This document shows, piece by piece, positions 55,188-64,000 of a DNA stretch of 64,000 nt. Origin of the DNA: Raffaelea ambrosiae (taxonomy: Eukaryota > Ascomycota > Sordariomycetes > Ophiostomatales > Ophiostomataceae); assembly GCA_002778195.1 (NCBI GenBank), contig PCDI01000005.1, forward strand, positions 773,075 to 837,074, given 5' to 3'. The notes beneath the pieces were generated by a model, which was given only the letters and a program-made list of their open reading frames with translations, did no database searches and was not told where the DNA came from. A program made the translations under genes and the position numbers. Positions within the stretch are counted from its first letter, which is position 1, and every line of letters begins with the position of its first letter.

Positions 55188-55958
55188 GATTCCCGGTGAA
55201 GTGCAGAGCTTGTTCTCATTCGAACAAGCTGGCGAGATGCTGGTGATATATGCTGCAATCTCACAATGCTGTGCTGGCACAAGATGTGACGTTGGCACAT
55301 AGGAGCAAGGACAGGGACATCTGTAGGTGGTTGCTTTACCTGGCGCCCCTCGACCGATGTGGCCTCGATGGTGGCTTGAAAAATGGTATGCCTGCAAGTG
55401 GTTCTTTGCTCGGGGCATCAAAACCTATCAGATGTAGCAAAAACAAACTACCCAGAAAAAAAAGGAAAAAGGAAAAAGAAAAAAAGTACTTTCGCCCGTC
55501 GATGTGGTGCTGGGGATGTGGTGGGAAGCAGGCAGCGTGCAGGAGAACGGTGGGTTGCATGCATACCGTAGGCCTCAACAGCACCCCCACGCCTGCATTA
55601 CAGGGGTCCCGACGCCTGCTACGTGTCTGCCTCTGAGCAGCGGCGGCTGACTATTTGCCCAGCCCAAACAGAGGCCGCAGGCACACCATAGGCCATAGGC
55701 ACACCATGGTGTTTCAAATATTCACCAACCGTACTTTCAAGGCTGCCCGCTCCTGATTCTGCGAAGCAGCCAGTTCCAACCCATTTGCGTTTGACTGCCG
55801 TTTTTGATTGTTTTTGTTTTTGCCCTTCTGTTTTCTTGTCTTTCCTGCACCATCTCTGTGAAAGATCTCGCCCAAACCAGAGTGTTGGGAGAGTTTGCGC
55901 TTCTCTCAATCCGAGTCTCCCAGTTCGAACCATCCACCACTGCATGCGTACTGTCACG
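55188..55958. promoter_or_regulatory. Divergent promoter region: coiled-coil gene / UBA-AAA+ gene
   Basis: A 771-bp gap between two divergent starts, with A-rich sequence at 55448-55490 and T-rich sequence at 55799-55822. No gene or clear factor site is seen. Confidence 0.4.
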
Positions 55959-58288
55959 ATGGCAGCAGCCCCGATTTGTTTGTCTGAAATGGATGCCGAT
56001 ATCAGTTTTGTTATGAAGGAGTGTGGCTGCGATCAGGCCCGGGCCAAAACATTGCTCGAGGTAGGCTCAACTCCCTGCACAAAGTGAACCCATGGGCTTG
56101 GGGCTGACCAGCTCGCCAACAGAAAAACAGAAATGATCCCACCAGGGCGGTCAAGCATCACCAGAAAATGTCCAGCATGCTTGCGAGCCGAAGACATTCC
56201 CTTGTCCAGCGGGCGCCTTCGATGCCGCTGCCAAGCAGCGAACACGTCCGCCCACAGAGTCTTCCACCTGTGCTTCCGGCCACGAGCGGACAGGGGGGAG
56301 AATCGAGCCCGGGCATCGTGACCACGTCTGCGCCCATGTCTAGCTCGAATTCTTCATTCGAGAACATCGTTCCGGAGAAAGCCCTGCCATCGCCGGACTC
56401 GGACATCGACAAGAGGTGCGCCACGCCGGTGTCGGATCGGTCCTCGGGCTTCCAGGACCACACAACAGCATCGGCCGCTGCCGAGCCCGTTCTTGTGGGC
56501 TCAGCAGATCGCCAGCCTCGAGACCCAGGCGCTGCCCCAGCCGTTATTGCCTGGGACTTTCAGCTTCCGCGGCTGCCCAAGGAGGAGGCCGAGGACATCC
56601 TCCACCCCCTCAACCCAGCCGGGACCAGCCAGGGCATGGACATGCCAGGAGCATGGCTGGCTCAGTTCAACCTGCGCGAACTGTGTGCAGCCGTGCAGCA
56701 ACAGGCCGACCTCCAGGCCATCCAGGGATATCTGCAAGACTTCCCTGACACCACGGTGAAAGACCGCATCAACGGCACGGTCGAGGGCATCCCGTCCATC
56801 TTCTACGCGGTCGAGGCGAACGATGCGTCTCTCCTGCATCTGTGGGCGAAATACGACGCCAATGTGTCTGCGATTCACCCAGACAGCGGGACGCCGCTGC
56901 TTGCCTACGCCATCATGCTCAGCGAGCAGCTGGACGACCGCGACACGTCGCCTGTCGTGGTGACCCTGCTCAGCCTCGGGGCGCCTCCAACGTGCATTCC
57001 GGATGTCTTCTACAAGCCGTACAACCGCGATCTGTTCGAGGCCGAGGTGCTGCAAGCCGTGGAGGGTCTGGACGAGGCCGGCCGTGGAGCCAGCAATGGA
57101 GCCGGGGCGAAGCAAGCGACCAGAGCGGAGTGGCAGTGGTGCAGGGCTCCCGAGGTCCGCCGAAAGATGGCCCGCACCACACACCTCACCCAGCGCTACC
57201 ACCTGGACCGGGCCACGAAGCTGAAGCGCCCTGGCGTCCGCCGCCGCCAGGCTGCCCGCCTGCGCAATGCAGAGAGCGTCCTCGGCATCCCCTATCATCT
57301 CATCGGGCAGACCATCGCCGCCAACCACCTGCTGCGGAAGCTGATGACCTTCCTCACCGTGCGCGCCCAGGCGCCTCTCGTCCTGGCCTTTGTGGGCCCC
57401 AGCGGGCACGGCAAGACGGAGCTGGCCCGGAAGCTGGGCGCCCTCCTGGGACTGGACATCGAGGTGGTCGACTGCACCATCTTCCACGAGGAGCGGGAGC
57501 TGTTCGGCCCGCGCGCGCCCTACGTTGGCAGCGAGCGCGGCAGCCCGCTGAACAACTTCCTCGAGCACCACGCCGGCCGGCCGTCCCTCGTGTTCCTGGA
57601 CGAGTTTGAAAAGACCTCGCCCAACATCCACAAAGCGCTGCTGGTCCCGTTTGCCAACGGCGAGTACCAGAGCCGCCGCACCCTGGCCACCGTGGACTGC
57701 TCGCGGACCATTTTCATCCTGGCCACCAATGCGCTGGACCGGACGATTCTGCAGTTCTGCGACGACCACCCCGACATTCTCCGGCTCAACTCGGGGGCCC
57801 ATGCCGGCACGGAGGCGAGCCAGGCCGAGGCGCGTCTCCTCTCCAAGCGGCTGGCCAACCGCCTCCGCGATGCCGGCAAAGACCACTTTGGCGCCCCCAT
57901 CACGGGCCGCGTGTCCCATTTCATCCCCTTTCTGCCCTTCTCGGACGGCGAACAGGCCGTGGTCGCGCACAAGTTCGCCCTGGAGCTCGCGGAGCGTGTC
58001 GCGGGCCCTGTGCTGCTGGCACCCAAAGGCAGAGAGCGGCTGCTGGGCAACGTGAAGCTCCGCATGCGTCGCGACGCCAGCGTGTGCAGCAAGATGGCAC
58101 GGGATGACTACAACCAGGAGCTGGGTGCGCGCAGTCTCTACAAGGCTGTCCAGGAGCTTCGGGACGAGCTTGTCGAGGTCTACCTGGACGACGACCGAGA
58201 GATTGAAGAAGACGACAGTCCCGAAAAAGAAGAGTTTGTTGTGGATATCCGGGCGGACGAAGTCGTGGTACGCAAAGGGGCCAGCTAG
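55959..58288 (+). CDS. UBA-like domain plus Clp-type AAA+ ATPase
   Basis: Two exons (55959-56060, 56123-58288) give 755 residues. An alternative in-frame ATG lies at 55944. Residues about 9-50, joined by splicing, form a UBA-like domain of the NAC-alpha/HYPK kind (DISFVMKECGCDQARAKTLL, then AVKHHQK). A disordered Ser/Pro region follows, then an ankyrin-like segment at about 255-330 (ASLLHLWAKYDANVSAIH, TPLLAYAIM). The AAA+ core has Walker A GPSGHGKTE (about 459) and Walker B LVFLDEFEK (about 523). A ClpB D2-like region follows: FIPFLPF, then ARSLYKAVQELRDELVEVY. Only one ATPase domain is present, unlike the two of Hsp104. It probably remodels a protein substrate recognized by the UBA or ankyrin part. 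It is followed 740 bp later by the MACPF-GTPase gene on the same strand. Confidence 0.82.
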
Positions 58289-59028
58289 AACGGGGGGGTG
58301 CATCGAAAGGCGAGAACCACGGGCGACGAGAGTTTGGAGACCAGCTAGGCTGGTGGGAGCATTTTCTGGCTTGTCCAATGGTAGTCAACCCTCCTCGTAT
58401 CTCAAGAAGGAGGCCTACTGGCAAGACTTTGGAAAACACAGCAACAAAAAAAAAATAAAAAAAATAAAAAAACCAAGGCGTTCTCGGGTAGAGTGTGTAG
58501 CTTCCCCGGTCTCTCGCTTCCATAAATTGCTTATGCATTGAATCCAGGCCTACGTATGCCAGCATCCTTGCTCCTTGTTCTCAGATTGGTTTCCAATGGA
58601 ATCTCTTTCATCCAGTCCTTTTCAATTGCGCACCCAGACAACCACCGCCACACCCCCCACGCCTGCATGAACAGCACACACTCGGGCCGCATTGTAATCG
58701 ACCTGCAGGTTGCCTGCCAAGAGGCCTCAGTGCACTTGTCAGGATCAGTCCGCCAGGCTTACAGCGCTGTGTTGGTCAGGCCAACCCAGCTTCCCACCCC
58801 CCTTCTCGACATTCGTTTTGTCCTTGGGTTTGTTTGTCCCACCCTTTCTTATGCCCTCGTGTTTTCCGAGTTGCTTCCAAGCACAAAAGTCTCTGCTTTC
58901 AACAACAACTACGCTACGTCTTTATTCTATCTCCCCCCTCGCGTCTCTGCTGCTGCACGGAAGATCCAGACACAACGCCGACGGGCCAGTCAGTTGATTG
59001 TTATCCGCTGTGACTGCATCTGATCACC
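58289..59028. other. Intergenic region between the AAA+ and GTPase genes
   Basis: 740 bp with an A-rich block at 58446-58471 and CT-rich sequence before the next start. No gene is seen. Confidence 0.55.
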
Positions 59029-62000
59029 ATGAGCTCCCGCATAGAGCGGCCTGCCCTTGGGCAAAAGGTTCCTCTTGGGACCCTCTACAATGCCCATACA
59101 GACACATTTCAGAACATGTCGCTCTTCTTTGGCAGCCTTCCTCCCGAAACTGTCCATACGTCCCAGATCAACGAGGCATCGACTGCCATAAACGACATTG
59201 ATTCTCACAACGGACGATGTGCTCTCATGGACATTGGCTCCGAGCTTGCGGCAAGCTTGTTCTCGGATCTCGCTCCGAGGGGAGGATCGGGAAACTGCCT
59301 GACCGACCGTGCTGATTCGATGCGGGATCGTTCTGCCGAAGACTACTATGGTGCCTTCCATCATCGACTCGTCACGGTCAGGCATCAGCTCCAGCCCAAC
59401 CACCCGGCCTTGCGCGAGCAGGTCTCCACAGATAGTCTCGGTTATCGCGAGTTCACGCACGTTGTCACCGAAATTGCCTGGGGCTGTCAAACTGTCATCG
59501 TGGCCCGTGGCACCGGCGAGGAGGATGGTGGTGATGCGACCACGGACAACGATGATGGCGTACCGGCATCTGGGCAGGAGTCCTTCTCTCATGCCATGGT
59601 CACGTTCAAGAATGCGGTGGATGAGCTTCGCTACGCCCCTGACCTGGACTTGCAGGGCACCGGTCTGAAGGGAATGAAATTGAGCGTGACCGCATACAGC
59701 GAGATAGTGGAGGAGGAGAGTCTGGCTCTGCAAGACCTGGGCGAGGCCTTTGCGTTCATCAAGCTGCTTCCGTCACTTCTGCAGCACAATGACATGAATG
59801 GTGGCAGGGGCGAGTTCATCTCGTACACCCTGCTTCCCATTCAGACCGTGGCCAGTCTGCTCGGCCTGCCCGCCCGGGGAAGTTACAACGGTGGAAGGAA
59901 CAGCAGTTTTGCCTTTTCGCAGGAGTTCCTTGGCAGACTGGTGGATCAGTTCGACGAAGTCGAGTCGATTTGGTTCCAGATGAGAGCTCATGGCCGAATT
60001 CTCGCCATGTTCAAGGCCTATGTTCCTCCCAGCCATGCCAAAGACGTCGACGACGCCGTGGAGATGGTCAGTGAGGAGTGGATGAAGCTGAGACGATCAT
60101 TCGCCCATATGCTGACGTCTGGAAGGATGCGTGGACCAGACACAGCTGCAGTGATGGACTTGTCACAGAGCCTCAAGTGGCTCCAGTCTCGCGGTGAGCA
60201 CTTGCTGGACGTGGCGGCCGTGCACCGCGAGAAAATCGCGTTTGCCAACATGGCGGTGCGCAAGGGAGCCGTCTACGTCGGGCACAACGGCATCAGCCTC
60301 GCGTCTCTGCTCAGCCATTGCGCCCATGAGCCGGGGAGGGAGACGTTTGTGCTCAGCTACAGCCACGAGGCCATGGCGGCAGACGAGACGAGCTGGGAGG
60401 GCAACCGGACGCTGCTCTTCGATCTCCTGGCCCGCAAAACAGAGCAGGCCTCGGACGCTGTGGTCGTGGTGATGGATACCGATGCGCTGCCGCAGCCCCA
60501 GGACAGGGCCCAGATCACGCACCGAAACAAGCAGGGCGAGGTGGTGACACACGACTTGCACGAGCAGCGGCAGTTTGAGACGGGCCACTCGTTTGCGCGC
60601 TGGAACGACGGCGCGCTCGCGTCGGGTCCCGACATTCAGAAGCCGGTGCAGCGACGCATGGTCAAGGTGCCCTGCCCCGGGGCGGGATGCGACAACCTGC
60701 AGGCCTGCAGCTGGTTTTGCTCGCGGTGCAGCGGCGCGATCGAGTTCGGCTACACGGACGACTACTTCTACTGCGACTGTGGCCGGGCCGCGTTCAGCGC
60801 GTGGACATTCAAGTGCAACAGCCCGGACCACGGCACCAAGGAGAAGGGGAAGAAGGCCGGCCAGGCCGCCACGAAGAGGACGAACAAGAAGAACGAGCAG
60901 AACGAGCAGAAGACGCACCACGGCGCGGAATACGTGGCGTACAAGAACAAGAAACAGCTGCTGTCGATCCTGAAGAGCCTCGAGCAGACCGACTACGTCA
61001 ACATCTTGATCCTGGGCGAGACGGGCGTGGGCAAGTCGACGTTCATCAACGCGCTCGTCAACTACCTCTCGTTTCCGACGCTGGCGGAGGCCCAGCAGGC
61101 CGAGGAGCTCAGCTGGGTGGTCCCGTGCGCCTTCTCCATCCAGACCATGGACCGCTCCCGCCCCACGGGCGCCATCCAGGAGCACAAGGTGCAGGTCGGC
61201 GTGCGCGACGACGAGAAGGACGGCAGCGCGGGGGCGTCGGCGACGCAGCAGACGGCGGTGTACCCGGTCAACGTGGGCAGCAAGACGGTGCGTCTGATCG
61301 ACACGCCCGGCATCGGCGACACGCGCGGGCTGGCCTTTGACAAGAAGAACATGGCCGACATTCTGCGCACGCTGAGCAGCTACGAGCAGCTGCACGGCAT
61401 CCTCATCCTGCTCAAGAGCAACAACGCGCGCCTCACGGTGACGTTCAACTTTTGCATGCAGGAGCTGCTGACGCACCTGCACAGCAGCGCGGCGCGCAAC
61501 ATGGCCTTTGGCTTCACCAACACGCGCGTCTCCAACTACAGCCCGGGCGACACCTTTGGCCCGCTGTCGACGCTGCTGGCCAGGCACACGGACATTGGGC
61601 TGGCGCTCGCGAACCAGAACACGTTCTGCTTCGACTCGGAGAGCTTCCGCTACCTGGCCGCGTTCCAGGACGGCCTCGCCATGGAGAACGAGGCGGACTT
61701 CCGGCGCAGCTGGGACCACTCGCGCGCCGAGGCCGAGCGCCTGGTCGCCTTCTTCGAGTCCAAGACGCCGCACCAGGTCAGGAGCACGCTCAGCCTCAAC
61801 GGCACCCGCCAGCTGATCGCCGAGCTCACCAAGCCCATGGCCGACATCACCAGCCTCATCACCGCCAACATCAAGGTGTGCGGCGACCAGATGCAGGAGC
61901 TCCACGACACCGAGCTGTCCGGCGACAAGCTCCGCCAGCGCCTGCAGGTGCCCAAGATCCACCTGCGCACCAGGAAGCTGGACCGGCCGCTCACCGTGTG

Positions 62001-63173
62001 CCGCAACGAGCGCTGCGTCGAGTGGCGCGACGACGGCAGCGGCTCCGTCGTGCGCATGTACAAGAACCCCTGCCACAGCCCGTGCCACCTGACCAACGTC
62101 GAGGTGGACCGCGTCAACTGCCCCGAGTTGATGCGGTGTACGGCGTTCCGTGGGGACGGCAACTTCTGCCGCAGGCCTGCTTGTGGACACAGCTGGCAGG
62201 AGCATCTGCACATCTACTACGAGCTGGAGGTACGTTGGCGACTGTCTACGTCCATTTGGAGAAGCTTTTCTTTCCTTTTCTTTTCTTTCCTTTTCTTTTC
62301 TTTCCTTTTCGTTTCTTTTACGGAAACGCGCTCCCTTCTGACACCTGCTCCTAGGAATACACGGCCCTGGTCACAGACACGGAAGCGCAGCGGCTGTTTC
62401 GCCAGAACGAGAGCGACATCAAAGTCAAGCAGGCGGCCGTCACGGGGCTGGAGTGCCGCGCGGCCGAATACAGAGAGGAGCATGCCAAGATCAAGGAGGC
62501 CGCCGCCCGGTTCGGCCTCTTTCTCAAGAAGCACTCCATCACGCCCTACAACGACGCGACGCTCGAGTATCTCGACATGCTGATCCGGGAGGAGGAGCAA
62601 AAGTCGCGCGTGTCGCGCGACACGGCCAAGCTCGAGGGCCTGCGCGAGGACCGCCAATCCCACATGGAGCTTGTCCAGGTCCTCGAGGCCAGCATGGCCG
62701 ACAGCAGCAGCAGCGGCGGCGGCGAGCAGTTGGACGAGGCGGGCGTGGAGGCGGCGGTGCAGGATCTCTACCGTCTCCAGCATTTCGGCAAGATGCTGCA
62801 GGATGTCAAGAACGGCGTCGCCGAAGCCCACCAGGCCACCTACCGCGAGCGGCCATTCAAGGTGCACCCGGCGCGAAGCTCCCGGAGCGCCACCAGCCAT
62901 ACCCGGCCACCCAGGCCTCCGCCCAGCAGCAGCAGCTCCTCTCACTATGGCCACGGCTATCCCGACACCGGTCCCGGCTCCTATCACCACAGCAGTCCAT
63001 CGTACCACAGCCACGGCTCGCCAGGCCAGGACCCAGGTCACTCTCTACGCAACGACTATTGCGGGGAGTATAGCAATGGCAGCCGCACTCGCCAGGGCAG
63101 CAGCCGGTTATATTCCGATGCCGTCAGAGGTTGGGGAAGGATTTACGTGTCGGTCAAGGATAAGTTATTTTGA
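59029..63173 (+). CDS. Giant protein: SNTX-type MACPF-like N-terminus fused to an AIG1-like GTPase
   Basis: Two exons (59029-62229, 62355-63173) give 1339 residues. The start resembles stonustoxin-type MACPF proteins: RPALGQKVPLGTLYNAHTD, then FQNMSLFFG. The next ~400 residues are mixed alpha/beta. Near 549 is a Cys cluster (CPGAGC ... CSRCSGA ... YFYCDCGRAAFSAW). The GTPase domain has G1 LILGETGVGKSTFIN (about 663) and G3 DTPGIGDTRG (about 758), closest to the AIG1/GIMAP/septin-like TRAFAC group. A second Cys/His cluster follows at about 991-1055 (CRNERCVEW ... NPCHSPCH ... CRRPACGHSW). Then come coiled coils and a Ser/His/Pro-rich tail. There is no signal peptide, so it acts inside the cell. 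Membrane insertion by the N-terminus is inferred from fold similarity only. The intron holds a TTTCC/TTTTC tract. Confidence 0.8.
62260..62320 (+). repeat. TTTTC/TTTCC microsatellite in an intron
   Basis: A pyrimidine tract of 5-bp TTTTC and TTTCC units inside the GTPase gene intron, close enough to the acceptor to act as its polypyrimidine tract. Confidence 0.8.
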
Positions 63174-63923
63174 GGAAAGACCGTTGAGAACAGCAAACCA
63201 CACAAAAATGGAAATTTGTGTTCGAAAAGTATGAGACTTTGGAAAAACAGAACTCGACACATCGATACGGACAGTCGTTGCGACCGGGGGGGGGGAGTTC
63301 TTCGAGCATAGATGACTCGAGCATGGATGACTCGAGCCTCCTTCGGTTGGCTTCGCTGGCCTACTTTCTTTGGATGAATTCATTGCCTACTTCACCAAAC
63401 AGCATAGACTGTAGCCCGGCAGGGTAGCGAACCCGGCTGGTGGTCCCTCCTTTACGTGATCGTGTGTCCTTGTACGCGTATGGAACTCTCCGGGCGAACA
63501 CAGCGGACTGCTTGACACTAGGCCTCCTAGCATCGGAGGCCGGGGCTACATTTGCATTTCACAGCATACGGCCAAGGCAGGTCTAGGGAACAGTGCTTGT
63601 TAGCCTTGGTTCGCTAAACTGCTTGAGATCCAAGCTTAAACGCTTGTTTATTTAGTCACAACACGTCGTCCCCCCCTCTCCACTGCCCGCAACATCATTC
63701 CGCTGTTCCCCAACCACCCCCTCCCTCTCCGGTTCCGCGGAAGCCTCCGCCTTTGGGGAACCGAGCAGCTTGTAACTAATAGCTAACCGCGGATAATGGC
63801 AAAGCCGATCGGTGTTCTCGCTTGTCAGTCCACGCGTTGCCTGACCCGGGAATGCAGCACAATAGGGCGTGCAATTTCTGCTGCTTCCTTCCCGCCCCAT
63901 AGGATGTACCACGCCCAGCAAGC
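63174..63923. other. Intergenic region at right edge
   Basis: About 750 bp. It has a G9 run near 63286-63295 and a short direct repeat ATGACTCGAGC at 63311 and 63326. No gene is seen. Confidence 0.5.
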
Positions 63924-64000
63924 ATGCCGCTCTGCACCAACACCATGGGTTCGCCGCATCTTGCCCCGGTTCGCGTCGCGGTCTTGGGCTACGGCTCCAT
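63924..64000 (+). CDS. 5' fragment of a Rossmann-fold oxidoreductase (Gfo/Idh/MocA type)
   Basis: A coding start cut by the window end. ATG codons at 63924 and 63945 are in the same frame; the second has the better context (ACCATGGG). After a short leader the sequence reads PVRVAVLGYGSM, a beta-strand plus Gly-rich loop typical of NAD(P)-dependent oxidoreductases of the Gfo/Idh/MocA family. Only 25 residues are visible, so the assignment is tentative. Confidence 0.5.
   Translation, partial: MPLCTNTMGSPHLAPVRVAVLGYGS

Noticed and set aside
56501..58378. 625-residue open frame antisense to the AAA+ gene
   Set aside because: Shadow of the high-GC3 sense gene, which carries Walker A and B motifs.
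60163..62211. 682-residue open frame antisense to the MACPF-GTPase gene
   Set aside because: It mirrors the GC-rich codons of the real gene, is rich in Val/Ala/Leu/Arg, and has no motif. The sense strand has clear GTPase motifs.

Overview
The window is 64 kb of a filamentous ascomycete nuclear genome (Pezizomycotina, most likely Sordariomycetes; the order cannot be fixed from sequence alone). The evidence is short GT-AG introns of about 50-140 nt with RCTRAC-like branch points just upstream of the acceptor, genes on both strands with no operons, and fungal-only families: HapX, a siderophore MFS transporter, GH45 endoglucanase, CBM18/LysM and FAS1 secreted proteins, and 2EXR/F-box-like proteins. 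Coding regions are GC-rich at the third codon position. Intergenic DNA is AT-richer and full of homopolymers. I found no transposon, CRISPR array, rRNA or convincing tRNA.

Layout. 0.3-12.9 kb: mitoribosomal MrpL15 (+), a 2EXR protein (-), a secreted or vacuolar M20 carboxypeptidase (+), a GH45 endoglucanase (-), cytosolic glutamyl-tRNA synthetase (-) diverging from mitoribosomal uL1m (+), and Golgi COG subunit 2 (-). 15.9-17.9 kb: the iron-response bZIP regulator HapX (+). 21.2-26.9 kb: one very large intronless gene for a 1922-residue protein of unknown function with an ERLE/DERL repeat (+). 27.7-29.6 kb: a secreted type-B carboxylesterase/lipase (-). 34-36 kb: a siderophore-iron transporter (+) preceded by GATA sites of the SreA type. 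36.4-38.9 kb: the purine enzyme Ade4 in twelve exons (-). 39.9-41.1 kb: a second 2EXR protein (+). 41.9-45.1 kb: a CBM18-LysM secreted protein (+) converging on a two-domain fasciclin protein (-). 46.7-50.1 kb: an NAD(P)-binding Rossmann protein and an M18 aminopeptidase with a long Cys-bearing N-terminal extension (both -). 51.4-52.4 kb: an unresolved membrane-protein locus (-). 54.2-63.2 kb: a coiled-coil protein (-), a UBA-like/Clp-type AAA+ ATPase (+) and a very large MACPF-like/AIG1-like GTPase (+). A Rossmann-fold oxidoreductase begins at the right edge (+).

Shared themes. HapX and the siderophore transporter belong to the same iron-starvation circuit. GluRS and uL1m share a 316-bp divergent promoter. 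The right-hand 9 kb (coiled-coil, UBA-AAA+, MACPF-GTPase) is the most unusual part and is my main candidate for an undescribed functional module. All exon borders were worked out by hand from splice signals, reading-frame continuity and family similarity. None has been checked against RNA or a database.
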